This document shows, piece by piece, positions 41,550 through 51,129 of a DNA stretch of 64,000 nucleotides. The stretch lies in NCBI RefSeq assembly GCF_900112585.1, contig NZ_FOLY01000001.1, forward strand, positions 310,001-374,000, written 5' to 3'. Position 1 is the stretch's first letter; each line of letters opens with the position of its first letter. The DNA is from Kushneria avicenniae. Its GTDB lineage: Bacteria; Pseudomonadota; Gammaproteobacteria; Pseudomonadales; Halomonadaceae. A model generated the notes under the pieces. The model did not search any database and was not told where the DNA came from. It worked only from the letters and a program-made list of their open reading frames with translations. A program made the position numbers and the translations under genes.

Positions 41550-42281
41550 TTATACGTGACGGTGTGCCTGCGGGCGCACCTGGCACATTCGCGGCAGCAT
41601 GAGCCGATCCCGATCCAGCCTGATGCCCGCCTGCTGATAGATATCCATCATTAGACAGCACTCTTCATCGCGCATTCCCATCGGTCGGGCGTCGCCAAAA
41701 AGACGCGTCAGATCACGCATGGCCGCCAGCCGCGCCAGGGGACGACGCTGACACTTCTCCAGATCCACCAGCGCCGTGCTGGCCGAGACATCGCTATCCA
41801 GTCGAACCAGAACTTCCTTGGGATAGAGATGGCCATGCTTGTAGCCGCTGCGGTGCAGCCTCAGCAGATTGCCCGCCAGCGCGCTGAAAACGACGCTACG
41901 CTGGTCGGATTCAAGAGCATCGTCCTTCAGCATCGCCTGCAGGCTTTGATAACCTTCCAGCGCCGCGGTCACCATGACGGCCTGCCACCCCTGACGGCCC
42001 TTTCTGGCCTTGAAAAACACCGGTAGCGGCGCGTTGACGCCCAGCCTCTGACAGCGCTTGAGGCCATGCCACTCACGTACCGTTGTGGGTCGCCCCATGG
42101 GATAGCGCAGACTGTGAAACAGATGACCGTGCTGAATCTTGACGTAATAGGCCGGCCCCTCTGGGGCCGGCCTGATAAACCGAACGCCGCTCAGACCGCC
42201 CTTGCGCTCATTTGGAGGCTCTACCCACTCTCCCGGCGCCTGCCACCAGAAATCAAAATCACCCTGCAAGGTTTGTGACAT
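41550..42281 (-). CDS. InaA/lipopolysaccharide-kinase-like protein
   Basis: A 243-residue protein of the Kdo/WaaP-like kinase group, closest by eye to Pseudomonas InaA. Kinase-like marks are YYVKIQ (Lys of strand 3), REWHGLKRCQRLGV, LLRLHRSGYKHGHLYPKEVLV (catalytic loop; the usual HxD is HGHLYP, so the Asp is missing) and LVDLEKCQRRP (metal-binding Asp as DLEK). The substrate is unknown and activity is uncertain. Confidence 0.78.
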   Translation of the reverse strand: MSQTLQGDFDFWWQAPGEWVEPPNERKGGLSGVRFIRPAPEGPAYYVKIQHGHLFHSLRYPMGRPTTVREWHGLKRCQRLGVNAPLPVFFKARKGRQGWQAVMVTAALEGYQSLQAMLKDDALESDQRSVVFSALAGNLLRLHRSGYKHGHLYPKEVLVRLDSDVSASTALVDLEKCQRRPLARLAAMRDLTRLFGDARPMGMRDEECCLMMDIYQQAGIRLDRDRLMLPRMCQVRPQAHRHV

Positions 42282-42326
42282 CTCAGATCGGTTCCGAAAT
42301 ATTCAGGCACAAGCGCCAGAAAGGAC

Positions 42327-42350
42327 GATCCCTGTCGGTGGACAGGGATC
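42327..42350. repeat. 10-bp hairpin between the inaA-like gene and the small gene
   Basis: GATCCCTGTC and GACAGGGATC (42327-42336, 42341-42350) with loop GGTG form a stem 19 bp after the stop of the 81-residue gene. No long T-run follows on the minus strand (GTCCTTT), so it is a weak terminator at best. Confidence 0.5.
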
Positions 42351-42369
42351 GAGAAAAACGGAGATGAGA

Positions 42370-42615
42370 TCAGTGAATGGCAGCAGGCTCAGGCGTATCA
42401 GCCTCTTCATCGTCTTCTGTCAGCACGGAGCGGGAAATCAAATGGTCCAGCATCTCGCGAGCCACATCGAAACGGTGATGACGCAATAGCTCAAGCGTCT
42501 GGGAGGAAAAACGGATGCTGGCCAGCGGTTCACTGCTCTCATCGCTGTCGGCCGCCCTGAGCACAAACTGCCCATCTTCAAGCTCAACGATTTCAAACAC
42601 GGCAGCTTCAGTCAT
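42370..42615 (-). CDS. Small conserved hypothetical protein
   Basis: An 81-residue acidic protein beginning MTEAAVFEIVELEDGQFVLRA and ending EADTPEPAAIH. It has no membrane segment or known motif. Genes of this kind lie between lexA and topA in pseudomonads. The ATG at 42615 is preferred over an in-frame start at 42642. Function unknown. Confidence 0.68.
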   Translation of the reverse strand: MTEAAVFEIVELEDGQFVLRAADSDESSEPLASIRFSSQTLELLRHHRFDVAREMLDHLISRSVLTEDDEEADTPEPAAIH

Positions 42616-42704
42616 GGGCCGGCTCACTGATCGAATGGGCAAACGACATTAACACAATATTAAGGATCTTTGTCGGTGATGTCACGTTCATCAAATACAA
42701 GAAG

Positions 42705-43163
42705 TTACCATTCATAGCTGGTTTCACGAAGTCTGGGCAGCAGAGCGCGGAAGTCCTTGAGACATCGGGCAAGCTCCCGGGAAAGAGATTCGTTCTGGCT
42801 GGAGGCGATCATGTTGTCATGCCGACGCAGCCGAGCCGCACCCTCTTCACCATGAAGCCGGTCCGAGAGCGTCAACAGCCGGCCCAGCCAGCTGTCGGGC
42901 TGAGCCATGAGCTCTCTGAGAAGCTCGATCTCGGCCACCCTGGCCGGTGGCTGTTCAAGCACTGTACGCCAGTGCATCGGCGGCCAGCGGCAGGTATGCG
43001 CAATCTCCTTGATGACGCTTTCCAGCGCCATCTCGATCATCGAAAGCGCACCCTCCTCGAGCGCCCTGCGTCTGGCATCAGCGTGCTCGTCGTCACCGGC
43101 CGGCTGTTCCAGCAGCAGCATGGCCTGATACAGCAGCTGATTGGTTCGGCCCTGATGACTCAT
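42705..43163 (-). CDS. DUF6586-like hypothetical protein
   Basis: A 152-residue mostly helical protein opening [20 protein letters not shown]. The RTNQxLY start and position upstream of topA recall DUF6586 proteins of Pseudomonas. Its ATG overlaps the topA stop by 4 bp, so it is co-translated with topA. Function unknown. Confidence 0.72.
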   Translation of the reverse strand: MSHQGRTNQLLYQAMLLLEQPAGDDEHADARRRALEEGALSMIEMALESVIKEIAHTCRWPPMHWRTVLEQPPARVAEIELLRELMAQPDSWLGRLLTLSDRLHGEEGAARLRRHDNMIASSQNESLSRELARCLKDFRALLPRLRETSYEW

Positions 43164-45820
43164 GATGCCTGTTTTCCGGTCTTTTTAGCGCTGCTGCCCT
43201 TGCGATTGTCCTCGACCTGCCAGCGCTTGCCATCCCAGAGCGCCTTCCAGCCGCTTGCCTTGCCGTCCTCTTCGGTCAGCACATACTGACTTTTGGTCTT
43301 GCGCGAGAATCTGATCTGGGTCGGACGACCATCCGGATCATGATCCGGCGCTTCCAGAAGGAAGTGATACTTCTCTGGCAGCGCTTCGGCATGCGGACGA
43401 ATTTCGCTGACCAGCGGCGGTCGCGTTTCACGATTTTTCGGGAACTGACTGGCCGCCAGGAAAAGGCCGCTGGCACCATCACGTAGCACATAGTGGTCTT
43501 CGACCTTCTGGCACTGAAGCTCCGGCATCGGCACCGGGTCCATCTTGGGAGGCGCCGGCTCGCCGCTTTTCAGTAGCTTGCGCGTATTCTTGCAGTCATC
43601 GTTGGTACAGGCAAAGTACTTGCCGAATCGCCCCGAACGCAGCTGCATTTCCGAGCCGCACTTGTCGCATTCGATGGTCGGGCCTTCATACCCCTTGATG
43701 CGAAAATGCCCCTCCTCGATCTCGTAGTAGCCATCGTCATCATTGCTGATATGAATCTTGCGGGTCTCATCGATGAGGTAGCTGTCCATCGCCGTGCCGG
43801 TGTCTGGATTACGACGCTTGGCCCGTAGAGCATCGGTTTCGGCGTTTTCGTCGGCATCCGCCGGTACCGCCTCTTCGCCCGGCAGCAGATCGATGGTGGT
43901 CTTGCAACGCTCCTTGGGCGGCAGGTTATAGCCCGAGCAGCCCAGAAAGACACCGGTGGAGGCGATACGAATCTGCATGGGTCGACCGCAGGTCGGGCAC
44001 TCGATACCAGTTTCGACCGGCTGATTCGGGCGCATGCCCTCTTCGCCTTCAGCATGCTCAAGGCGTGCGTGGAAGTCGCCATAAAAGCTGTCCAGCAGTT
44101 CGCGCCAGTCGCGCTCACCGTCGGCAACATGGTCAAGCTCGTCTTCCATGCGGGCCGTGAAGCCGTAGTCCAGCAGATCCTGAAAGGACTCGATCAGCCG
44201 ATCCGTCACGATCTCGCCAAGCTTCTCGGCGTAGAAGCGGCGACTGTCCAGTTTGACGTAGCCACGCTCCTGAATCGTTGAAATGATCGCGGCATAGGTC
44301 GATGGCCGTCCGATGCCGCGCTTTTCAAGCTCCTTGACCAGGCTGGCCTCGGTGTAGCGCGCCGTGGGCTTGGTAAAGTGCTGTTTCGGATCAAGCGCCT
44401 TGAGCTCGAGATGCTCACCCTTGCCGATATCTGGCAACTGCTGATCTTCTTCCTTTCTGGACGAAGGCTTGAGCACACGGGTATAGCCGTCAAAACGCAG
44501 CACCCTGCCCCGAGCGCGCAGTTCAAACCCTTCTACCTCGATGGTCAGCGTGGTCGACAGATATTGTGCCGGCACCATTTGACAGGCGAGGAACTGACGC
44601 CAGATCAACTCATAGAGACGTTCGGCGTCACGTTCCATGCTGCCAAGATCATCTGCTCTACGATGAACGTCGGTCGGTCTGATGGCCTCGTGTGCTTCCT
44701 GAGCGCCCGCCTTGCTGCTGTAGACATTGGGCGCGTCGGGCAGATAATCGCCACCCATGTTCGATTCGATATAGTCGCGGGCCATGGTGATGGCATCCGC
44801 TGACAGATTGGTCGAATCGGTACGCATGTAGGTGATGAAGCCGGCTTCATACAGACGCTGCGCCAGGGTCATGGTCTTTTTGACCGAAAACCCGAGACGC
44901 CCGCTGGCAGCCTGCTGCAGGGTCGAGGTAATAAAGGGCGCACCGGGTTTGCTCGAAGTCGGGCGATCCTCGCGCCCGGTAATGATGTAGTCCGCCTTCT
45001 CGAGCGGCGCGATCAGTGAGGTGGTCTGCGCCTCACTGGTCGGTCGGAAGGCATCGCCGTGATGTCTGGCGACTTCGAAACGAACACTGTCGCCGCTGCC
45101 GGCTTCAAGGTCGGCATGAACGTCCCAGTACTCTTCCGGCGTGAAGGCACGAATCTCGCGCTCACGCTCGACGATCAGCCGCACCGCCACCGACTGCACA
45201 CGACCGGCCGACAGGCCACGGGCCACCTTGCTCCAGAGCAGCGGCGACACCATGAAGCCCACTACACGGTCAAGAAAACGTCTGGCCTGCTGGGCGTGGA
45301 CCCGATCCAGCTTGAGCTCACCGGGTGTTTCGAACGCCTGAGCGATGGCATTTTTGGTAATCTCGTTGAACACCACACGACGATAGCGCGAATCGTCACC
45401 ACCAATGGTTTCACGCAGGTGCCAGGCGATGGCCTCCCCTTCGCGGTCAAGGTCGGTGGCGAGATAGACGGCGTCCGCCTTCTCGGCCAGCTTCTTGAGC
45501 TCGTCGACCACCTTTTCCTTGCCGGGCAGAATCTCGTAATTCGCCTGCCAGCCATTGTCAGGATCAACGCCCATACGGCGGATCAGCTGGTCATGACTCT
45601 TGCGTTTTTTGTAGGCCGCCTTCTCTTCGGCCGACATCCTGCGCGTGGCAGCGGCCTGTCTGGCACGCTCGGAGGGGTCAGTGGCGCCCTTGCCACTACC
45701 ACTGGTCGGCAGGTCACGAATGTGGCCCACACTCGATTTCACGATGAAATCGTTGCCGAGGTACTTGTTGATGGTCTTGGCCTTGGCCGGCGACTCGACG
45801 ATCACCAGTGACTTGCCCAT
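43160..45820 (-). CDS. topA: DNA topoisomerase I
   Basis: An 886-residue type IA topoisomerase that relaxes negative supercoils. The Toprim domain opens [19 protein letters not shown], the active-site Tyr lies in [13 protein letters not shown], and the C-terminus has zinc-ribbon cysteines ([23 protein letters not shown]). GGAGATCT precedes the ATG. First gene of a unit with the two small downstream genes. Confidence 0.97.
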   Translation of the reverse strand: MGKSLVIVESPAKAKTINKYLGNDFIVKSSVGHIRDLPTSGSGKGATDPSERARQAAATRRMSAEEKAAYKKRKSHDQLIRRMGVDPDNGWQANYEILPGKEKVVDELKKLAEKADAVYLATDLDREGEAIAWHLRETIGGDDSRYRRVVFNEITKNAIAQAFETPGELKLDRVHAQQARRFLDRVVGFMVSPLLWSKVARGLSAGRVQSVAVRLIVEREREIRAFTPEEYWDVHADLEAGSGDSVRFEVARHHGDAFRPTSEAQTTSLIAPLEKADYIITGREDRPTSSKPGAPFITSTLQQAASGRLGFSVKKTMTLAQRLYEAGFITYMRTDSTNLSADAITMARDYIESNMGGDYLPDAPNVYSSKAGAQEAHEAIRPTDVHRRADDLGSMERDAERLYELIWRQFLACQMVPAQYLSTTLTIEVEGFELRARGRVLRFDGYTRVLKPSSRKEEDQQLPDIGKGEHLELKALDPKQHFTKPTARYTEASLVKELEKRGIGRPSTYAAIISTIQERGYVKLDSRRFYAEKLGEIVTDRLIESFQDLLDYGFTARMEDELDHVADGERDWRELLDSFYGDFHARLEHAEGEEGMRPNQPVETGIECPTCGRPMQIRIASTGVFLGCSGYNLPPKERCKTTIDLLPGEEAVPADADENAETDALRAKRRNPDTGTAMDSYLIDETRKIHISNDDDGYYEIEEGHFRIKGYEGPTIECDKCGSEMQLRSGRFGKYFACTNDDCKNTRKLLKSGEPAPPKMDPVPMPELQCQKVEDHYVLRDGASGLFLAASQFPKNRETRPPLVSEIRPHAEALPEKYHFLLEAPDHDPDGRPTQIRFSRKTKSQYVLTEEDGKASGWKALWDGKRWQVEDNRKGSSAKKTGKQAS

Positions 45821-46139
45821 AGATCTCCGTCTCTTTTACCGGTTTGGCCGGCACTGTCATGTCAGAAAAGCAGCGTGCCCGAACGTCCGCTACCCGGACA
45901 GATTCAGACACCCTGAAAAATGCGACTACCCTACCCTGGCCTTATCCATGGCGCCACCGGATAAAAACCGATGCGTCATGACATCCGTTTCTCTTCAAGT
46001 CCGCATCATCTCACTGCGCTCCGCAAATGCCTCGACATTCTCGAGCGTGTCATCAAGACTTTGGAGCATAGCCGTCGCACCCCAGGGGGTGAAAAAGGTA
46101 TAGTGAATACATTCAGACACCGCATCAGGAGAATGCTTC
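45821..46139. other. Divergent topA-pyk intergenic region
   Basis: The 319 bp hold no gene. A possible pyk -10 (TATAGT, 46099-46104) lies in a palindrome listed separately, and AGGAGA precedes the pyk ATG. No clear topA promoter was recognised. Confidence 0.5.
46097..46111. promoter_or_regulatory. Palindromic site at the pyk promoter, HexR-like frame
   Basis: GGTATAGTGAATACA contains the palindrome GTAT-AGTGA-ATAC and fits TGTA-N7-TACA with one mismatch. It overlaps the likely -10 of pyk, where a repressor such as HexR would act. Inferred only from shape and context. Confidence 0.35.
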
Positions 46140-47609
46140 ATGACGAAAGCGACTGCAGGCCCGATTCGCCGTACAAAGATTGTCGCCACTCTGGGTCCCG
46201 CCAGCGACAAGGAAGGCGTACTCGAGGCCATGGTGCACGCAGGCGTTGATGTCGTTCGAATCAACTTCTCCCACGGCAGCCCGGAAGATCATCGCCGTCG
46301 CGTGGAGGCCGTGCGCAGGGCGGCCAGCAACCAGAAGCGCAATGTCGCCATTCTGGGCGACCTGCAGGGTCCGAAGATTCGTATCGCCCGTTTCGCCAAC
46401 GGCTCGGTCGAGCTTGAAAACGGTCAGGACTTTGTTCTGGACGTGAACCTGGGTCGTGACGAGGGCGACCTTCATCAGGTCGGCTGCGACTACAAGGAAC
46501 TTCCCGACGACGTTCAGACCGGCGATGTTCTGCTGCTCGACGACGGTCGCGTCGTGCTCAAGGTCAAAAATGTTGATAGCGGCCGCATCGAATGCAGCGT
46601 CGAAGTTGGGGGCAAACTCTCCAATAACAAGGGCATCAACAAGCAGGGCGGCGGCCTGTCGGCGGCAGCATTGACCGACAAGGATCGCGAGGACATGAAA
46701 ACCGCCATCGACCTGGAAGTCGATTTTCTGGCGGTGTCCTTCCCGCGCTCCGGGGCCGACATGCAGCTGGCCCGCGACCTGCTGGGCGAGGCCGGTAAAA
46801 ACATCGCCCTTGTGGCCAAGGTCGAGCGTGCTGAAGCCGTGGCCAACGAAGCCACACTGGATGAAATCATCATTGCCTCCGATGCCGTCATGGTTGCCCG
46901 TGGCGACCTGGGCGTTGAAATCGGTGATGCCCAGCTTATCGGCGTTCAAAAGCGCATGATCGCCCGTGCACGTACGCTCAACCGCGCAGTGATCACGGCC
47001 ACGCAAATGATGGAGTCGATGATCGAATCACCGCTGCCAACGCGTGCCGAGGTGTTTGACGTGGCCAATGCGGTGCTTGATGGCACCGATGCGGTCATGC
47101 TCTCGGCCGAAACGGCAGCCGGCAGCTATCCGGTAGAAACCATTGAAGCGATGAACCGTTGCTGCATGGGTGCCGAGCGCGAACGGGCTGCTCAGGAATC
47201 CAAGCACCGCATGGCCGATGAGTTCCATCGCATTGATGAAACCGTGGCGCTGTCGGCCATGTATGCCGCCAACCACCTTGAAGGCGTGGCCGCCATTGCC
47301 TGCCTGACCGAAACCGGCTACACGCCGCTGATCGCCTCGCGCATCCGCTCCGGTCTGCCCATTGTGGCGTTGTCGTCACACCCGCGGACACTGCGTCGCA
47401 TGGCGCTCTATCGCGGCGTATTTGCCATCGAGTTCAATACCGATGATATGCCCAATGCCGAGGTCAACCAGCGCGCCGTCTCCGAACTGGAAAAGCGCGC
47501 GCTGGCCAATCCGGGCGACTATGTCATCCTCACCCGCGGTGATCACGTCAGCGCCCAGGGCGGCACCAATGCCATGAAAATCGTTCAGGTCGGTGAACAC
47601 ATCGGCTGA
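46140..47609 (+). CDS. pyk: Pyruvate kinase
   Basis: A 489-residue enzyme converting PEP and ADP to pyruvate and ATP. The catalytic barrel has [11 protein letters not shown], the Lys-containing VARGDLGVE block with AKVERAEAV, and the Thr/Glu region [15 protein letters not shown]. The length and sequence are nearer to the PykA (type II) than the PykF form. A terminator follows. Confidence 0.95.
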   Translation: MTKATAGPIRRTKIVATLGPASDKEGVLEAMVHAGVDVVRINFSHGSPEDHRRRVEAVRRAASNQKRNVAILGDLQGPKIRIARFANGSVELENGQDFVLDVNLGRDEGDLHQVGCDYKELPDDVQTGDVLLLDDGRVVLKVKNVDSGRIECSVEVGGKLSNNKGINKQGGGLSAAALTDKDREDMKTAIDLEVDFLAVSFPRSGADMQLARDLLGEAGKNIALVAKVERAEAVANEATLDEIIIASDAVMVARGDLGVEIGDAQLIGVQKRMIARARTLNRAVITATQMMESMIESPLPTRAEVFDVANAVLDGTDAVMLSAETAAGSYPVETIEAMNRCCMGAERERAAQESKHRMADEFHRIDETVALSAMYAANHLEGVAAIACLTETGYTPLIASRIRSGLPIVALSSHPRTLRRMALYRGVFAIEFNTDDMPNAEVNQRAVSELEKRALANPGDYVILTRGDHVSAQGGTNAMKIVQVGEHIG

Positions 47610-47637
47610 GCGCTTCCGGGCACAGGCAGCACGTGAT

Positions 47638-47665
47638 AAAAGGCCTTCGAAAGAAGGCCTTTTTT
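47638..47665 (+). terminator. pyk terminator
   Basis: AGGCCTTC and GAAGGCCT (47641-47648 and 47653-47660) with loop GAAA, preceded by A's and followed by five T's. Confidence 0.9.
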
Positions 47666-47720
47666 GATTGCTACAGCAGCGGTTTTATTGCCGCAACGCC
47701 GTTTTTATTGCCACAGCACA
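47661..47720. repeat. Three tandem 20-nt imperfect repeats
   Basis: Three head-to-tail 20-nt units (47661-47680, 47681-47700, 47701-47720) share the pattern TTTTxATTGC then CA/CAGCA. The last two share TTTTATTGCC exactly. They begin within the T-run of the pyk terminator. Confidence 0.65.
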
Positions 47721-47752
47721 GTATCAGCATCACGAGACTCGCCCCGGCCATT

Positions 47753-48685
47753 TTAACGGCACAGCCCCAGTATCCAACCTTCCAGCTGTCGCTCTACAGG
47801 GGACAGACGGGACGCGACCGGCAGCGCCCCCTCTACCACCGCGATCATCATCAAAAGCCCCAGCATGGCGTCAAAGGCGTCCTCGCCCTCCGGACGCTTG
47901 CCAAACCCGGACTCGAGAGAGGCTCTGGCCGATGTTTCCCACACGACGGGCAGCCCGGTTTCAAGCAGCCGCATGCCGATGTCGATACGATCTGCCTGAC
48001 GACGCTTGCTCTGACGTGGTGACAGCTCTGCCCCCAAAAGACGAGCCGCCAGCGTCGGCCAGGTCTCACACAGGATGCACTGGTGTGTACCGGCAAGCTC
48101 TGCAAGCAAACCATCGAAGGGCCAGAGCGCTGCCCCCTGCGCCATGGCCGGCCTGATCAAGCTCTGCCAACCCGTCTGGGCGGCCTTGCCCACCTGATTG
48201 GCCCCCAGCGTCCAGAACAGCGGGCAGGGACGGCGCCCGGGCATGTCGCGTTCGCACGACCGGCGCAGAGCGTCGAAATCATCAACCCCCAGCGCCTGCG
48301 TCAGATCCGACTGTCGTATCCCCTTGCAGGTCCGCTGCGGATAAAACGGTCGTGTCAGCGAGATCTCTTCGGGTGTTGAGGCCGTCTCGAAAAATCGCTG
48401 CCATTGCGGGGTGTCCAGTGTCGCCATGAAGGCGCGAAAATCGGTGACACCAACCTGCGAAGCCCACCGCTCGGGCACGCCGATCGGGAAGTCGAATCCG
48501 GCAAGGGTGGTGCCCTCTCGAGAAGCCATCAGCACGGTGTCACGCCAGCGGTACACATCATCGATACGCGCCGGATCGCCGATCAGCCACCGCCCCTTGA
48601 TGCGTCGGGCCCGGGCGCACCAGCGCTTTGAAGGTGACAGGCTCCAGTCAGCATGGAGCAGTCGATCAATACGCTCGATCGCCAT
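47753..48685 (-). CDS. DUF429-like predicted nuclease (RNase H fold)
   Basis: A 310-residue protein with acidic marks in the order of the DUF429 family: HADWSLSPSKRW near residue 13, GFDFPIGVPERW, ETWPTLAARLLG and EDAFDAMLGLL near the C-terminus. These fit an RNase H-like core. Function is unknown. The ATG at 48685 overlaps the Nudix gene's stop by one base (TGATG), which decides the start over a frame open to 48733. Confidence 0.7.
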   Translation of the reverse strand: MAIERIDRLLHADWSLSPSKRWCARARRIKGRWLIGDPARIDDVYRWRDTVLMASREGTTLAGFDFPIGVPERWASQVGVTDFRAFMATLDTPQWQRFFETASTPEEISLTRPFYPQRTCKGIRQSDLTQALGVDDFDALRRSCERDMPGRRPCPLFWTLGANQVGKAAQTGWQSLIRPAMAQGAALWPFDGLLAELAGTHQCILCETWPTLAARLLGAELSPRQSKRRQADRIDIGMRLLETGLPVVWETSARASLESGFGKRPEGEDAFDAMLGLLMMIAVVEGALPVASRLSPVERQLEGWILGLCR

Positions 48686-49308
48686 CAGTCGCTGTAGATG
48701 CCTGCTGCTCCGGAGGTAACAAAGGCCCAGCACTCGTGAATGTCTACAGGCAGCGTTCGCCCTTCAGACAGGGGCGGCAGATCATCGAGCGCAAAAAAGT
48801 CCGCGGCGTCTGTTTCGTTGTTGGGCACAAATTCGCCGCCGTCATGCGTGCAGACATAGAAGAGCTTGTAGATGTGATCCGGCGAATAGTGGGCATAAGG
48901 ATGAAGGCTGCGATCCTTGAGCATGGCCAGCCGCGGCTGGCTGGCGCGGTGTCCGGACTCTTCGAAAATTTCCTTCAACACGTTGGTACTGGGCCCTTCG
49001 TTGACGTCAGCCCAGCCCCCCGGCAGTGTCCAGAGGCCATCCTTGATTTCCCGAACCAGCAGCACGCGCCCCCGGTCGTCAAAGACGGCACCGCGCACGT
49101 CCACCTTGGGGGTTGCGTAGCCGCGATCAGGAATGATCAGGTTTTCGATCTTTTCGATCGGCACATCGCCAAGTACGGCAAACATCTGGTTGGTCAGCGC
49201 CTCCAGCTGACGATAGCGCTCCAGCTCGTACTTGTTATCAGTATAGGTCTGCCCGGTCTGCGCGATGGATCGGAGTGCCCTGGCAAAGGCTAACCAGTCA
49301 TGTGTCAT
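48685..49308 (-). CDS. Nudix hydrolase with N-terminal Nudix_N domain
   Basis: A 207-residue Nudix enzyme. Residues 1-60 form the helical Nudix_N domain (YTDNKYELERYRQLE). The Nudix box is GWADVNEGPSTNVLKEIFEESG, where the usual Arg is Lys. It probably hydrolyses a nucleoside diphosphate derivative; the substrate is unknown. It is coupled to the RNase-H-fold gene after it. Confidence 0.86.
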   Translation of the reverse strand: MTHDWLAFARALRSIAQTGQTYTDNKYELERYRQLEALTNQMFAVLGDVPIEKIENLIIPDRGYATPKVDVRGAVFDDRGRVLLVREIKDGLWTLPGGWADVNEGPSTNVLKEIFEESGHRASQPRLAMLKDRSLHPYAHYSPDHIYKLFYVCTHDGGEFVPNNETDAADFFALDDLPPLSEGRTLPVDIHECWAFVTSGAAGIYSD

Positions 49309-49433
49309 TCGTGTCTCTCGCTTGCCGACGCTTTTGCCGGCAGGGTGGCGCCGGCCGTCATCATGGTCCAGATTGGTGGCTGATAGTCTAGTGGATGACG
49401 CACGAGCATGCGTTCATTAACCAGGGAGAGCTC

Positions 49434-50456
49434 ATGAAAGCCATTGCGACACGTGGCGCCAGCGATATCACTGCTTCCGGCGCCTTTGAAGAGATCGAAA
49501 TCGAGCGCCCCTCTCCAACTGGAGAAGACATCCTGGTACGCATCGAGGCCGTTTCGGTCAATCCAGTGGATACCAAGGTTCGCGCCGGCGCACTGGGCGA
49601 ACTTGAAGCGCCGACCATTCTGGGCTGGGACGCCACCGGCATCGTCGAGGCCATTGGTGACGGCGTCAGCGGTCTGGCCGTCGGCGAGCGCGTCTATTAC
49701 TCCGGCGAGGTCAACCGCCCCGGCTGCAACGCCCAGTATCAGCTGATCGACTCCCGCCTGGTGGCGCACGCACCCCGGACGCTGGATGTCGAGGAAATCG
49801 CCGGCATGCCGCTGACGGCACTGACGGCCTGGGAAGCCCTCTTTGACAAGCTGCGCCTGGCGCAGGACACCACGGATCACGGTGATCAGACCCTTTTGAT
49901 CATCAACGGCGCCGGCGGTGTGGGCTCGATCGCCATTCAGATGGCCCGTCAGCTCACCGGTATTCGCGTCATCGCCACCGCCTCGCGTGATCAGTCAGCG
50001 CAATGGTGTCGCGAAATGGGCGCCCACGATGTAGTGGATCACCACGATCTCGTTGACGAACTCAAGCGGATCGGTCTCGAGGACGTCGATTACATCTTCA
50101 ACTGCCACGATATCGGTGTGCACTGGGACAATATGGTTGCCCTGATCAAGCCGCTCGGCGAGATCGTGGCGATCGCCGAGACAAAACAGCAGGTGGATCT
50201 CAACGCGCTACAGGGCAAGGCCGCCAGCTTCCACTGGGAGTTCATGTTTGCCCGTCCACTCCACGATGTGCAGCGTGAACTGCAAGGGGCGGCATTGACC
50301 ACCGTGGCGCGGCTGCTGGATGAAGGCCGACTGCGCAGCACGCTGGGTGAAATCGTCGGACCGCTCAATGTCAAGAATCTGACGCGCGCACACCAGATGC
50401 TGGAAGAAGGCCATACCATCGGCAAACTGGTGCTGACCGCCATGGCCGAGGACTGA
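49434..50456 (+). CDS. Zinc-free MDR-family alcohol dehydrogenase/quinone oxidoreductase
   Basis: A 340-residue medium-chain reductase. It has the GroES-like N-terminus (VSVNPVDTKVRAG, LGWDATGIVEAIG) and an NADPH site INGAGGVGSIAIQMARQ. No structural zinc cysteines are visible, so it is of the quinone-oxidoreductase type. The ATG at 49434 has GGGAGAG upstream; a longer in-frame start at 49395 is less likely. The substrate is unknown. Confidence 0.87.
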   Translation: MKAIATRGASDITASGAFEEIEIERPSPTGEDILVRIEAVSVNPVDTKVRAGALGELEAPTILGWDATGIVEAIGDGVSGLAVGERVYYSGEVNRPGCNAQYQLIDSRLVAHAPRTLDVEEIAGMPLTALTAWEALFDKLRLAQDTTDHGDQTLLIINGAGGVGSIAIQMARQLTGIRVIATASRDQSAQWCREMGAHDVVDHHDLVDELKRIGLEDVDYIFNCHDIGVHWDNMVALIKPLGEIVAIAETKQQVDLNALQGKAASFHWEFMFARPLHDVQRELQGAALTTVARLLDEGRLRSTLGEIVGPLNVKNLTRAHQMLEEGHTIGKLVLTAMAED

Positions 50457-50478
50457 TCGCTTTTGATCGGATAACGAC

Positions 50479-50506
50479 AAGGCGCCGGCTCAAAGCCGGC
50501 GCTTTT
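50479..50506. terminator. Bidirectional terminator between the MDR gene and msrQ
   Basis: GCGCCGGCT and AGCCGGCGC (50482-50490, 50494-50502) with loop CAA, then TTTT at 50503-50506. It touches the msrQ stop codon. Confidence 0.85.
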
Positions 50507-51129
50507 CATCGAGATCGGTGCGTGCTGGCGACCCGGCCGTGACGCGGGCGAATCCGGCCCAGCGCCCGGGATATCACCGGGATGCGAAGCAGCATCAACA
50601 CGACGCCGGCCAGCGCATAGGCGCTCCACTGCCCCATATCAGCCCGCACGACCCAGAAGAAATGTAAAAGCACCAGCGCCAGCGCGATGTAGACCAGTCG
50701 ATGCAGAAACTTCCATCGCTTGCCCAGTCGCTTCATCGAATATCGATTGGAGGTCACCGCCAGCGCCAGCAGCATGACCAGTGCGGCAAAGCCCACGATG
50801 ATATAGGGGCGCCGCTGCAGGTCTGCTCCCAGTGCCGAAAAGTCGAGACCGAGGATAAACAGCAGATAGCTGGTCAGATGCAGTACGCCATAGCTGAAGG
50901 TCCAGAGCCCGAGTTGACGGCGAATGAGCGCAAAGCCCTTCCAGCGCGTCAGCTTCATCAGCGGGGTCAGGCTCAGCGTCAGCAGCAGCAGAATCAGCGC
51001 GCACTGTCCGAAATTGAGCAGCAGATACTGTCCGGGCTCAGGGCCTGCCTGCCCGGCTGCCACCTGCCAGGCCCACCAGAGAAACGGCAGCAGCGCTGCC
51101 ACGAATACCGTACATCGCCAGAGTCGCAT
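50506..51129 (-). CDS. msrQ: Heme-binding membrane subunit MsrQ
   Basis: A 207-residue six-helix b-type cytochrome (YedZ family) that passes electrons to MsrP for repair of oxidised methionine in periplasmic proteins. The heme-site histidines lie in FSYGVLHLTSYLLF and FLHRLVYIALALVLLHFFW. The ATG at 51129 overlaps the msrP stop (TGATG), so it is preferred over TTG at 51132. Confidence 0.93.
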   Translation of the reverse strand: MRLWRCTVFVAALLPFLWWAWQVAAGQAGPEPGQYLLLNFGQCALILLLLTLSLTPLMKLTRWKGFALIRRQLGLWTFSYGVLHLTSYLLFILGLDFSALGADLQRRPYIIVGFAALVMLLALAVTSNRYSMKRLGKRWKFLHRLVYIALALVLLHFFWVVRADMGQWSAYALAGVVLMLLRIPVISRALGRIRPRHGRVASTHRSR

